Below the pieces are notes generated by a model, which was not told where the DNA came from, did no database searches, and saw only the letters and a list, made by a program, of their open reading frames with translations. A stretch of 64,000 nucleotides of DNA. It comes from JAALLB01 sp017643495. Its GTDB lineage: Bacteria > Pseudomonadota > Alphaproteobacteria > Rhizobiales > Rhizobiaceae. The position numbers were made by a program, and so were the translations under genes. Positions 7,677-15,918 of this stretch are shown piece by piece. The stretch covers positions 1,116,001 to 1,180,000 of the forward strand of contig OZ244147.1 of the NCBI GenBank assembly GCA_965216105.1, written 5' to 3'. The number at the start of each line of letters is the position of its first letter. Position 1 is the first letter of the stretch.

Positions 7677-8456
7677 ATGGATGCGATCTTCAAGGCGCTG
7701 AGCGATGACACGCGGAGGAAACTCCTGGACATGCTCAGGGAACATGACGGCCAGACCCTGACCGAGCTCGAAGCCGAGCTGGGAATGACACGGTTTGGCG
7801 TGATGAAGCACCTCAAGGTTCTTGAAGAAGCATCCCTGGTGGTTACGAGAAAATCCGGAAGGTTCAAGTACCACTACCTTAACGCGGTTCCGCTCCAGAC
7901 GGTCATTGATCGCTGGATCGAGCCGCTGGTTCAAAAGCCGATGTCCCGCATGGCGCTGGATCTAAAGGCACAACTTGAAGGAAGTGAAACAATGACGCTG
8001 AATACCAAAGAAGCAAAACCGGATTTTGTCCTCCAGACATTCATCAAGACAACACGTGAAGAACTGTGGGATGCGCTGACCAAGCCGGAGCTGGTAAAAC
8101 AATATCATTTTGCCGGGGCTGTACCGGACAAGACGAAAAAACAGGGTGAGCGCGTCGAGTACATTCTGCCTGATGGCTCAACAATGCTTGCGTTGACCGT
8201 CGTCGATGAAGAGCCGGGCAAGCGGCTCGACATGACCTTCGATCCGAAATGGGAAGAAGGGGAAGATGAACTTTCCCGTTGTGTTTATGAAATAGACGAG
8301 GTGGGAGACGTGTGCAGGCTGACCATTCTGCACTTCAACGTCACGCCGAAACTCGAAGGCGTGAGGGAAGGGTGGTCCCGGATTGCGGCCAGCCTCAAAA
8401 GCTTTGTCGAGACAGGTCAGGGAATTTCCTATCCGCCAATGGCAAAAGCTGGCTGA
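7677..8456 (+). CDS. ArsR-family regulator fused to an AHSA1/SRPBCC domain
   Basis: A 259-residue two-domain protein. Residues 1-100 are an ArsR-type winged helix (FKALSDDTRRKLLDML, then the recognition region GMTRFGVMKHLKVLEEASLV). Residues about 110-255 are an AHSA1/activator of Hsp90 ATPase-like START-fold domain (FIKTTREELWDALTKPELVKQY). In many bacteria these are two neighbouring genes; here they are one frame. An in-frame ATG at 7992 (Met106) with GAAGGAAG seven bases upstream sits exactly at the domain boundary and could produce the AHSA1 domain alone. The first ATG has no obvious ribosome-binding site. Its ligand or stress signal is unknown; no metal-binding Cys cluster is present in the ArsR part. 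Confidence 0.88.
   Translation: MDAIFKALSDDTRRKLLDMLREHDGQTLTELEAELGMTRFGVMKHLKVLEEASLVVTRKSGRFKYHYLNAVPLQTVIDRWIEPLVQKPMSRMALDLKAQLEGSETMTLNTKEAKPDFVLQTFIKTTREELWDALTKPELVKQYHFAGAVPDKTKKQGERVEYILPDGSTMLALTVVDEEPGKRLDMTFDPKWEEGEDELSRCVYEIDEVGDVCRLTILHFNVTPKLEGVREGWSRIAASLKSFVETGQGISYPPMAKAG
7977..7994 (+). promoter_or_regulatory. Internal ribosome-binding site and ATG inside the ArsR-AHSA1 gene
   Basis: GAAGGAAG at 7977-7984, then seven bases, then ATG at 7992-7994, in frame with the gene. It lies at the linker between the two domains and would give a 154-residue AHSA1-only product. The match is better than anything upstream of the first ATG at 7677. Either it is a relic of two formerly separate genes or it is used to make a second protein. 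Confidence 0.45.
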
Positions 8457-8482
8457 AACACGCTCCAGCCGGTTTCCTGTTC

Positions 8483-8514
8483 GCCCGGGACAATGCATTT
8501 GCCCCGGGCATTTT
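8483..8514 (+). terminator. Rho-independent terminator after the ArsR-AHSA1 gene
   Basis: GCCCGGG at 8483-8489 pairs with CCCGGGC at 8503-8509 (7 bp, 13-nt loop), followed by ATTTTC. It sits between two convergent genes; the T-tract is on the plus strand and is short. Confidence 0.55.
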
Positions 8515-8521
8515 CAGGATA

Positions 8522-9226
8522 TCAGTCGCGTTCGGGTATGTTGATTGCCTTGCGGGAAGCGGGTCTCGATGAACATTTTTCAAGCCAGGCATTAACAGCC
8601 GCGAATTCGCTCAGGCCGAGTTCCTCACCGGCTTCGTAAAACCCGGAAAGCGTGCGTATCCATGGCCACAATGCGATGTCTGCGATCGAATACTCGCCAG
8701 TCGCGATATATTCCGATTTCTGCAGCCGGTTATCCATGACGCCAAGCAGCCGCCTGCTTTCATTCTGGTAGCGTTCGTAAGGGCGCTTGTCTTCAATCTC
8801 CTTGCCGGCAAACTTGTGGAAGAAACCGAACTGCCCGAACATCGGTCCTGCGCCGCCCATCTGGAACATCAACCATTGTATTGTGTGATAACGCTCCACC
8901 GGTTCGCTTGAAAGAAACTGTCCGGTTTTTTCTGCCAGATACATCAGGATGGCACCCGATTCCCAGATGCCGAGCGGTTTTCCATCCGGCCCATTCGGGT
9001 CGATCATGGCCGGTATTTTGTTGTTGGGATTCAGGGAGAGGAACTCGGGTGTCATCTGGTCATCGGAAACGAAACTTACCAGGTGAGGTTCATAGGCAAG
9101 ACCGGTTTCCTCCAGCATGGCAGACGCCTTGATGCCATTCGGAGTTGGCAGGGAATAGAGCTGAATCCGGTCCGGGTGCCGGGCTGGCCACTTTTTGGTA
9201 ATGTCAAAGTCTGAAAGGTCCGTCAT
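8522..9226 (-). CDS. Glutathione S-transferase family protein (YghU/YfcG-like)
   Basis: A 234-residue GST. The thioredoxin-like N-terminal domain contains LYSLPTPNGIKASAMLEE, NPNNKIPAMID and WESGAILMYLAEK, the usual glutathione-binding positions; the all-alpha C-terminal domain follows with the N-capping box region YSIADIALWPW. The combination of TPNG and long NPNNKIPA linker is that of the nu-class YghU/YfcG proteins, which have disulfide-bond reductase activity with glutathione. The start follows CAGGAGAGTTTC. It converges with the ArsR-AHSA1 gene. Confidence 0.9.
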   Translation of the reverse strand: MTDLSDFDITKKWPARHPDRIQLYSLPTPNGIKASAMLEETGLAYEPHLVSFVSDDQMTPEFLSLNPNNKIPAMIDPNGPDGKPLGIWESGAILMYLAEKTGQFLSSEPVERYHTIQWLMFQMGGAGPMFGQFGFFHKFAGKEIEDKRPYERYQNESRRLLGVMDNRLQKSEYIATGEYSIADIALWPWIRTLSGFYEAGEELGLSEFAAVNAWLEKCSSRPASRKAINIPERD

Positions 9227-9329
9227 GAAACTCTCCTGTGTTGGGAAGGTTGGAGTTGATCATATAAGACGCGATGCGGATAATGCCACCGGTTGCCGAC
9301 AAGATGTTTTACCGGACACGGGATTGTTA

Positions 9330-9629
9330 CTACTCTTCTTCGAGCCGGCGTTTGCACCCCCACAACACAAGGCGCTCATTGATATCGTCAATTACGAAAT
9401 GGCGTGCGGATTCTTGATCATAACCTTCTTCAAGCAAGCTGTCATAGTCAGTGTGGGCATGGCGGGCATGGCTTGTAACAGCCTGCCAGACGCGGATTGA
9501 AGGAGGGAGGTGTCGCAAGTGACCAGCCATGGCAATTTTTTCGATGGCAAGAAAATCCTCCATCGTTGCCATAGGAACCATCTCCCGCAATCTTCTCTTC
9601 ACTTCGCTGTCGCGCTTGTTGCCTGACAT
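9330..9629 (-). CDS. DUF2293-family small protein
   Basis: A 99-residue basic protein of the DUF2293 family, function unknown. The family's recognisable core is near the C-terminus (SHARHAHTDYDSLLEEGYDQESARHFV), followed by an Arg/Glu-rich tail. The N-terminus is Lys/Arg-rich, which would allow nucleic acid binding, but that is a guess. The ribosome-binding site is weak. It is divergent from the DUF3095 gene, with 82 bp between the two chosen starts. Confidence 0.75.
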   Translation of the reverse strand: MSGNKRDSEVKRRLREMVPMATMEDFLAIEKIAMAGHLRHLPPSIRVWQAVTSHARHAHTDYDSLLEEGYDQESARHFVIDDINERLVLWGCKRRLEEE

Positions 9630-9711
9630 TATCCGTAATGAAACCTTCAGTTATGTTCAGGCGTTGTCTAGACTGTAGCTGATACATCGTCAAAGGATGA
9701 ACGAGGCCGTG

Positions 9712-10833
9712 ATGACAGGCATATCCACGACAGATTTCGTGCAATCGCTCCCGGTGCTTGAAAGTTTCTCGCAGGCCTTGCCCATGGAAGGTTATGTGCC
9801 GCTTCCTGATGACTGGCTGATCGCCGTCACGGATGTGGTGAAATCGCGCGAGGCAATCAAGGCGGGTCGTTTCAAGCCTGTAAACATGGCGGGCGTCGCC
9901 TTTATCAGTGCAGTCATGAACGCTCTCGATCATCAGGAAATTCCTTACATCTTCTCCGGTGATGGTGCTGCAATCGCCTGTTCGCCGCAGCAACTGGAAA
10001 CCGTCAAAACCGCGATGGAGCAGACTGTGGGTTGGGTGGAGGATGATCTTGACCTGAAGTTGCGCGGTTCAATTGTCCCCGTCTCCCATCTTCGCTCCGA
10101 GGGAGTGGATGTGCGGGTGGCTGCTGTCCGGGTATCTTCGGCGATAAAGAATTTTGCATTTTCAGGCGGTGGCGTTGCCCGTGCCGAACAATTGATGAAA
10201 GCAGGCGAGTTTCGCATCGAGCGCCGGGCATCAGGCGACCGGCCGGACCTGACCGGCTTGTCTTGCCGCTGGACACCGATCGGAGAGGAAAATTCATCCA
10301 TCCTTTCCCTGATCATTGAACCTGCGGAGGGGCGGAACGCCATTCCTGCCGACGTTCTTGATGACATAATGACGAGTGTCCGCGGCAATGAGCCGGGTGG
10401 CAACCCGATGCCGGAAAGCGGACCAGGCTTCCAGTGGCCGACGCGAACAACGGCGCTTGAAACACTGGCGACAGGAAGAAGCACGCTGGCCATTCATCTT
10501 GAATCGCTGCTTGCGCTCGTCCTTTTCAAGACGGGTATCAAGCTTGGCAGTTTCGATGCGAGAAAATACTGGCGGGATACTTCTCTCAATACTGATTACC
10601 GGAAGATCCAGGACGGGCTGCGCATGACGGTTTCGCTGGCGAAAGGCGAGGTTAAAGCCCTTCGCGACAAACTCGAAAATTACCGGCAGACCAAACAGAT
10701 ACGTTTCGGATTGTGCGAACAGGACAAGGCGGTTCTGACCTGTTACGTCCCGACGGTAACATCCGAGTCACATTACCATTTTTTGGATGGTTCGGGCGGG
10801 GGCTATGCGGCGGCTGCCGATGACATTCACTGA
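9712..10833 (+). CDS. DUF3095-family protein
   Basis: A 373-residue protein of the DUF3095 family, for which I know no firm function. The diagnostic segment YVPLPDDWLIAVTDVVKSREAIKAGRFK with VNMAGVAFISAVMNAL lies in the first 70 residues and resembles the start of class III nucleotide cyclase domains; later segments include FSGDGAAIA, which resembles a cyclase metal-binding turn. It has no signal peptide or membrane segment. The ATG at 9712 is preferred over the one at 9697 because GAGG lies five bases before it, whereas the first ATG has only AGG abutting it. Confidence 0.75.
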   Translation: MTGISTTDFVQSLPVLESFSQALPMEGYVPLPDDWLIAVTDVVKSREAIKAGRFKPVNMAGVAFISAVMNALDHQEIPYIFSGDGAAIACSPQQLETVKTAMEQTVGWVEDDLDLKLRGSIVPVSHLRSEGVDVRVAAVRVSSAIKNFAFSGGGVARAEQLMKAGEFRIERRASGDRPDLTGLSCRWTPIGEENSSILSLIIEPAEGRNAIPADVLDDIMTSVRGNEPGGNPMPESGPGFQWPTRTTALETLATGRSTLAIHLESLLALVLFKTGIKLGSFDARKYWRDTSLNTDYRKIQDGLRMTVSLAKGEVKALRDKLENYRQTKQIRFGLCEQDKAVLTCYVPTVTSESHYHFLDGSGGGYAAAADDIH

Positions 10834-10837
10834 CTGG

Positions 10838-10945
10838 TATCTTTAGACTAAACACCGTGGCTTCCATCGCAAAATTTACCCTGTTGGCACGGCGTTGATT
10901 GCCTTTGGTGTCATTTCAAATATAAACATATGCAGATATCTTTAG
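10838..10945 (+). promoter_or_regulatory. Two TATCTTTAG repeats upstream of the ArsR-methyltransferase gene
   Basis: The nonamer TATCTTTAG occurs at 10838-10846 and again at 10937-10945, on the same strand and 99 bp apart, both in the 125-bp gap before the regulator. The first copy is part of a short palindrome (TTTAG-A-CTAAA, 10842-10852), the second abuts GATATC. They are candidate autoregulatory operator sites; I see no clear sigma-70 promoter. Confidence 0.35.
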
Positions 10946-10958
10946 TTTTGGTGTTGAT

Positions 10959-11921
10959 TTGCAGCAGAAGCATTCCATCTCGCTTGACCAGTCTGTAAGC
11001 GTACTGCGCGCGGCGGGCGAACCAACACGGCTGCGCCTGCTGGCACTGCTTGCCGAAAGTGACCTGACTGTCTCGGACCTGATCGAGATACTTGGCCAGT
11101 CCCAACCGCGCATTTCACGGCACCTCAAACTGCTTACCGAGGCAGGATTGCTGGAGCGTTACCAGGAAGGGGCGTGGGCCTATTTCAGGTTGGCAGACCA
11201 AGGCAGTGCAGCCAGTCTTGTTGAGGCAATCATCGAGAGGTTTGATCCGGAAGACCGTGATATTACCCGTGACCGGGAACGGCTTGATGTCGTCAGGAAA
11301 AAACGGGCATCGCGGGCGGCGGAATATTTCTCAAGATCAGCAGCCGACTGGGATGCGATCCGGTCTTTGCATATTGATGAGGAACTGGTCGAAAAAACCA
11401 TGCTCGACATGGTTGGCGACCGGGATATCGGTTTCATGCTCGATCTGGGAACGGGGACAGGCCGTGTACTTGAACTGTTTTCCGGCCGGTTTGAAAAGGC
11501 AGTCGGCATAGATGCCAGCAGGGACATGTTGGCGGTTGCCAGATCCCGGCTGGATGATGCAAACCTCTCAAGGGTCCAGACGCGTCAGGCGGATTTGTAC
11601 CTGTTGCCTACACAGGAAGGCACGTGTGACCTGGTGACGATCCATCAGGTTTTGCACTATCTCGAAGACCCTGCCGGTGCCATCATGGAAGCGGCGAAAG
11701 CGCTTCGCCCGGGCGGCCGGTTGCTGGTAGTCGATTTCGCCCCCCATGATCTTGAATTCCTGAGAGAAGAGCATGCCCATCTACGTCTCGGCTTTTCCAA
11801 TGAGCAGATGCAGGAATGGATGGAAGAGGCGGATCTCAAGCTGGTGGACAACCGGCACCTGTCTTCCAAGAACAAAGCCAGAGACGCACTTACCGTGAGC
11901 CTCTGGCTTTCGGAAAAATGA
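10959..11921 (+). CDS. ArsR-family regulator fused to a SAM-dependent methyltransferase domain (SahR-like)
   Basis: A 320-residue protein. Residues ~10-90 form an ArsR winged helix (RAAGEPTRLRLLALLAES, QPRISRHLKLLTEAGLLER). From about residue 115 a class I methyltransferase domain follows, with the SAM-binding LDLGTGTG at Gly164-Gly168, an acidic GIDAS strand end, and the VVDFAPHD region. Fusions of this kind are common near methionine-cycle genes in proteobacteria, and the regulator SahR senses S-adenosylhomocysteine through such a domain; I assign SahR-like by architecture only, and no methionine gene is adjacent here. No in-frame ATG or GTG is available between the upstream stop (10923) and the TTG at 10959, so a TTG start is required. 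Confidence 0.82.
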   Translation: MQQKHSISLDQSVSVLRAAGEPTRLRLLALLAESDLTVSDLIEILGQSQPRISRHLKLLTEAGLLERYQEGAWAYFRLADQGSAASLVEAIIERFDPEDRDITRDRERLDVVRKKRASRAAEYFSRSAADWDAIRSLHIDEELVEKTMLDMVGDRDIGFMLDLGTGTGRVLELFSGRFEKAVGIDASRDMLAVARSRLDDANLSRVQTRQADLYLLPTQEGTCDLVTIHQVLHYLEDPAGAIMEAAKALRPGGRLLVVDFAPHDLEFLREEHAHLRLGFSNEQMQEWMEEADLKLVDNRHLSSKNKARDALTVSLWLSEK

Positions 11922-11984
11922 ATTTCCGTCTCCTCCCTTGTTCCCGCATCATTCATGCAAGTGGGAAATTGCAGGGTGATAATG

Positions 11985-12071
11985 TTAGCCAATCAGTCCG
12001 ACAACTATTGCCGACACAAATACAAACGCTGCAAAAGTTACGGCCAGATTTGCTTTATTGAGCAATTCCAT
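11985..12071 (-). CDS. 28-residue single-span membrane microprotein
   Basis: A very short frame preceded by an excellent ribosome-binding site: AGGAG, eight bases, ATG. The product begins MELLNKANLA and its last ~20 residues are uniformly hydrophobic (V, F, A, I, G), predicting one membrane helix that runs to the C-terminus. A candidate promoter lies upstream on the same strand: TTGCCA (12135-12130), 16-bp spacer, TAGACT (12113-12108). It sits alone in the 332-bp gap 11922-12253 between an ArsR-methyltransferase gene and an EamA transporter gene. I do not recognise a family. The remaining part of the gap, 12136-12253, is AT-rich and shows only a weak GCCTGA/TCAGGC hairpin (12241-12259) at the end of the transporter gene. 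Confidence 0.6.
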   Translation of the reverse strand: MELLNKANLAVTFAAFVFVSAIVVGLIG

Positions 12072-12253
12072 TTGACCTTCTCCTCTCTTGCCCCCGTCCA
12101 ATACCAAAGTCTAATACGCGCTTGCAGCTTGGCAAGGGGTTTTTCGATCCGATCAATTCGGTTGCGAAACAATGCAAACCAATTGCTTGAAAAGTCTCAT
12201 TTTTTGAATTTTCAAGAGGTGTGAAATAATTTTTCATCGGGCCTGAATTGGCC

Positions 12254-13192
12254 TCAGGCACCTCGAAAAAAGGCGGATTTTGCCCAATTCAGGATTTTTC
12301 CGTCAATCATTACAAGGCCCGAAAGGATGAGAATCATGCCCAGAATGTTGGTGCCTGTAAGGGTTTCACCGAGAAAAACTGCTCCCAGCAGGATTGCACT
12401 TACCGGTACCAGAAATGTAACCAGAGAAACGTTTGTTGCCCCTGCGCTGTCAAGAATGCGAAAGAACAGCACGTAGGCAAAAGCGGTGCAGAGAACTGCG
12501 AGGCCAGCGAGCGATAACAGCATGGTCATGTCCGGGGCTATGATTGCAAACGGGTCTTCGATGGCGAACATCAAAGGCAGCATTACAAGGCTTGAAGCTG
12601 TCAACTGGCCGGTAGATATGACAATCGGATCCTGACCCCTGAACCGCTTTCCGAACACGCCGGCAAAACCGTAGGAAACGGTTGCACCGAGCACGGCCAT
12701 CTGTGCCCAGGCGGAGGCGCTCAACCCTTCGAGGAAATCGCTGCCGATCATGATCGCAACCCCGGTAAAACCAAGGGCGATACCGGCAATCTTGTTGGCA
12801 GAAAACTTTTCGTCAGTCGTCAGCGTGTTGGCGATGATCAGCGTCCAGATTGGCGTCATTGCGTTGACTACCGATGCCAGACCAGACCCGATTTCACGCT
12901 GCCCGATCAGGATTAGCGAAAACGGTATGACGTTGTTGAGGATACCCATTACAAGAATGGCTCCAATCAGCGGCATGTTACCCGGCAGTTTGCGGCCGGT
13001 GGCAACAAGAAACAGCCACAAGACAATCGCAGCAATGCTCACTCTGAGGAATACGACCGTGAAAGGTGGCCATTCCAGCATCAGCACGCGCCCGAACAGG
13101 AATGAGCCGCCCCATATTGCAGCCAGCAAAATGATCATGACCCAGACGCGGGTACTGACAGTATTCGGGGGTTGGGAAGATATTGTTGTCAT
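12254..13192 (-). CDS. EamA/DMT-family transporter
   Basis: A 312-residue drug/metabolite transporter with about ten hydrophobic segments arranged as two EamA repeats. The first helix carries the family pattern AAIWGGSFLFGRV, and the second repeat ends SAILLGAVFLGETLTGTNILGMILILSGL. Substrate cannot be told from sequence. The start at 13192 is chosen because the membrane domain begins soon after it; an in-frame ATG at 13219 has a slightly better purine stretch upstream and could be the true start. The frame is open further upstream but those residues are not transporter-like. Confidence 0.85.
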   Translation of the reverse strand: MTTISSQPPNTVSTRVWVMIILLAAIWGGSFLFGRVLMLEWPPFTVVFLRVSIAAIVLWLFLVATGRKLPGNMPLIGAILVMGILNNVIPFSLILIGQREIGSGLASVVNAMTPIWTLIIANTLTTDEKFSANKIAGIALGFTGVAIMIGSDFLEGLSASAWAQMAVLGATVSYGFAGVFGKRFRGQDPIVISTGQLTASSLVMLPLMFAIEDPFAIIAPDMTMLLSLAGLAVLCTAFAYVLFFRILDSAGATNVSLVTFLVPVSAILLGAVFLGETLTGTNILGMILILSGLVMIDGKILNWAKSAFFRGA

Positions 13193-13441
13193 GGATGTTA
13201 TCGCTACACACCAGTGCATCTGTTTGCCACCCGAAACATGCCTGTATCCAAAATGCAGAAAACATGTCCCTCTGGCGCCTTGCCGGCCATGAATGCGGAT
13301 AATTGCATGTTTTGGCAAGTTTGCCACCAGCCATGGATGCAAAGGGTAAATCAGGGCCCGGGCTGGGGTTAGTCGTGATCTGTTGCAGGCACGGCCATGC
13401 ATCTGCCGTGGCCAATCGTATCGCAAGCAAGAGACACATTC

Positions 13442-15274
13442 ATGAATAATATTCGAATTTCCGTGCAGCTGTTCGGCCTTGTCTTTGGCCTGATTGCCGC
13501 TTTCACCCTGGTTCAGGTCATGCAGAACCGTTCTTCTGCGGAAAATATCCGGCAGGAACGCTACCAGTTGCTTCGCAGCCAGGTTGAATCCTCAATCTCC
13601 ATCATGAAGCAGTATCATGACAAGGCAGAAGCAGGGGAGATGACACAGGAAGCAGCCAAGGCAGAAGCATTTTCGGTGCTGTCGCAAATCCGTTTCGAGC
13701 CGAACGGTTACTTCTTCGGAGTTGATCACGACGCGACCATGCTGTTTCACGCCAGCCCGAAAATGGTTGGTGTTTCACTCAAGGGCAAGCCGGACAAGGC
13801 GGGCAAACCCTTCATTGATGACATGATTGACAAGGGTCGCGCAGGCGGCGGAGTTACCATCTACCACTGGACCAAGCTCAAGGAAGCGGAAGATGCAATC
13901 TTCCCCAAGGCAGGGTATGCCGTTGAGTTCAAGCCCTGGCAGGTGATTGTCGGAACCGGCGTTTACATAGATGATCTTGATGCGCAGATAGCAGCATCTA
14001 CCTATCGTTCACTGATTGCCGGTGGTCTGGTCCTGGTTCTTGGCCTGGTTGCCGCATTTTTCCTGATCCGCGGCATTATCCGTCCGTTGAACAATGTGCA
14101 TGACGCGATGGTCAGGATCGCCGAGGATGATGTTTCGCTCGAGGTGCCACATCGCGAAATGAAAAACGAGGTTGGCATGATGGCAAGGGCTACCCAGACC
14201 TTCAAGGAAAAGGTCCTGGAGCGCCGGTCACTTGCGGAAAGCAAGCAACAGCAGGACGAGTTGATCCAGAGCGAGCGGGAACAGAAAACCATTTCCGACA
14301 ATCAGCAAAGAGAGCGTCAGGAGCAGGTTGTTTCAATCATTGGTGCCGCACTGGAAAAACTTGCGAATGGTGACCTCAGTGTTCGTTGCGAGGAACTGGG
14401 TGGTGAGTATGAAACACTTCGCACCAATTTCAACGAAGCAATGAAACGGCTTGGCATTGCGATGCGCCGGATCAATGAGAAAGGCGGCAATCTGGATGAC
14501 ACGTTTGGCTCGATCCGCCAGGCATCCTTTGACATGTCCCGCCGCACTGAAAGTCAGGCTGCCAGCCTTGAAGAGACATCGGCAGCACTTACCGAGCTTA
14601 CAGAAGCGGTAAACAGCGCTGCCGAGGATGCCCGGGATGTTGCAAGCCGGGTCGACAATGTCAGCAGCAACGCCGAGCGTTCGGACATGATCGTCGACGA
14701 AGCCATTGCAGCGATGAGCGGTATCGAAGAATCTTCAAGCGAGATTTCCAAGGTGATCAGCGTGATTGACGAGATCGCGTTCCAGACCAACCTTCTGGCA
14801 CTCAATGCCGGTGTGGAAGCTGCCCGTGCAGGGGAATCCGGACGAGGGTTTGCAGTGGTTGCCCAGGAAGTTCGAGAGTTGGCTCAGCGTTCTGCGGAAG
14901 CTGCCAAGGAGATCAAGGCGCAGATCGAACAATCGTCAAACCAGGTTGAACAGGGTGTGAGCCGTGTCAGCCAGACCGGCGAGGCGCTGAAGCAGATTGC
15001 GGTGCAGATCCGGGAGGTCAACCAGCTCGTGTCGAAGATTTCCGTATCTGTCAACGAGCAATCCACGACGCTGCATGCGATCACATCTTCCGTGCATGAC
15101 CTTGATTCCGGCACGCAGAAGAATGCCGCAATGGCTGAGGAAATCACGGCTGCCACAAACAGTCTTGTCGAGGATACGGCAGAACTGCTTTCCATGATCA
15201 AGGGCTTCCGCATTGCCGATGAGGGCGCGGAGGTTGCGGCAACAGGACGGCCAGAGATAAAGCTGGCCAGCTAG
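13442..15274 (+). CDS. Methyl-accepting chemotaxis protein with a Cache sensor
   Basis: A 610-residue chemoreceptor. A membrane helix at about residues 7-27 is followed by a periplasmic single Cache (sCache_2-like) domain, recognisable by NGYFFGVDHDATMLFHA and the WTKLKEAEDAIFPKAGYAVEF region, then a second helix at ~189-210, a HAMP domain and the cytoplasmic signalling coiled coil. The CheA/CheW contact tip (IAFQTNLLALNAGVEAARAG) starts about residue 443. sCache_2 receptors often bind small carboxylates; the ligand here is unknown. No C-terminal CheR/CheB pentapeptide is obvious (ends IKLAS). The frame is open 15 codons upstream, but the ATG at 13442 begins the membrane helix directly. Confidence 0.93.
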   Translation: MNNIRISVQLFGLVFGLIAAFTLVQVMQNRSSAENIRQERYQLLRSQVESSISIMKQYHDKAEAGEMTQEAAKAEAFSVLSQIRFEPNGYFFGVDHDATMLFHASPKMVGVSLKGKPDKAGKPFIDDMIDKGRAGGGVTIYHWTKLKEAEDAIFPKAGYAVEFKPWQVIVGTGVYIDDLDAQIAASTYRSLIAGGLVLVLGLVAAFFLIRGIIRPLNNVHDAMVRIAEDDVSLEVPHREMKNEVGMMARATQTFKEKVLERRSLAESKQQQDELIQSEREQKTISDNQQRERQEQVVSIIGAALEKLANGDLSVRCEELGGEYETLRTNFNEAMKRLGIAMRRINEKGGNLDDTFGSIRQASFDMSRRTESQAASLEETSAALTELTEAVNSAAEDARDVASRVDNVSSNAERSDMIVDEAIAAMSGIEESSSEISKVISVIDEIAFQTNLLALNAGVEAARAGESGRGFAVVAQEVRELAQRSAEAAKEIKAQIEQSSNQVEQGVSRVSQTGEALKQIAVQIREVNQLVSKISVSVNEQSTTLHAITSSVHDLDSGTQKNAAMAEEITAATNSLVEDTAELLSMIKGFRIADEGAEVAATGRPEIKLAS

Positions 15275-15297
15275 CGGATTTTCAAACCGATACAGGG

Positions 15298-15334
15298 ACC
15301 CGGGTTGCCAGATGGTGATCCGGGTTTCTTTTTT
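15298..15334 (+). terminator. Rho-independent terminator after the chemoreceptor gene
   Basis: ACCCGG at 15298-15303 pairs with CCGGGT at 15320-15325, followed by TTCTTTTTT. The 16-nt loop may fold further. It lies 24 bp after the stop codon. Confidence 0.65.
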
Positions 15335-15399
15335 GGCGGGTGGCCGTTCATGTTGGTTAAGCAGGGAAGTGTTAAGGCCTGTCGGTAATACTGCTGCCC

Positions 15400-15918
15400 A
15401 TGAGTAGACAATTTACTTTCGTGCGACGAATAACGTTGCTTCTTGTTGCCGGTATTGTGCTGGCATCATGCAGTCCGTCCAGCAAACTGGAACTCGGACC
15501 GCCGGTTGACGATAGGCCGGTCGAGTTCAGCGTTGATGAATCCTTTTTCGAATTGAACCGTACCCGCCAGCGGTTTTTCCTCGCCGGTTTCCAGCAAGAT
15601 GCACGGCTCATGGAAGCGGCGCAGCGCCATGCGAACCTGATGGGAAGCACAGGAAAATTCGGGCACGAGTTCGGGCCTTCAACAAAATTCAAGACACGCA
15701 TCTTTTCGGTCGGGTTTGACAATAGCGCAGGGGAGAATATCGGCGTGGGGTATCGCAGCATCCAGGCTGCGATCAAGGGGTGGCTTGATTCACCGGGGCA
15801 CCGGAAAATCCTGCTGAAGAAGCGCTATACACTTGGGGGTATTGCCTATGCACCCAACACATCGGGCAAGAACCCGAGGCTAAACCATTTCTGGGTGCTG
15901 ATTGTCGGTGCTGAGTAG
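15400..15918 (+). CDS. CAP/SCP-domain lipoprotein
   Basis: A 172-residue exported protein. The signal peptide ends in a lipobox LASC with the lipidated Cys at residue 24. The rest is a CAP (cysteine-rich secretory/antigen 5/PR-1) domain: ALNxxR-like LNRTRQRF, the MEAAQRHANLM helix with His, and ENIGVGYRSIQAAIKGWLDSPGHRKILL, which contains the conserved Glu, W-DSPGH and His residues. Bacterial CAP proteins have been linked to lipid or glycan binding, without a general activity. It probably sits on the periplasmic face of a membrane. Confidence 0.88.
   Translation: MSRQFTFVRRITLLLVAGIVLASCSPSSKLELGPPVDDRPVEFSVDESFFELNRTRQRFFLAGFQQDARLMEAAQRHANLMGSTGKFGHEFGPSTKFKTRIFSVGFDNSAGENIGVGYRSIQAAIKGWLDSPGHRKILLKKRYTLGGIAYAPNTSGKNPRLNHFWVLIVGAE

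Noticed and set aside
11955..12224. 89-codon plus-strand frame opposite the 28-residue microprotein
   Set aside because: No ribosome-binding site; composition is erratic (Cys, Arg, Gln runs), whereas the minus-strand short frame has a strong one.
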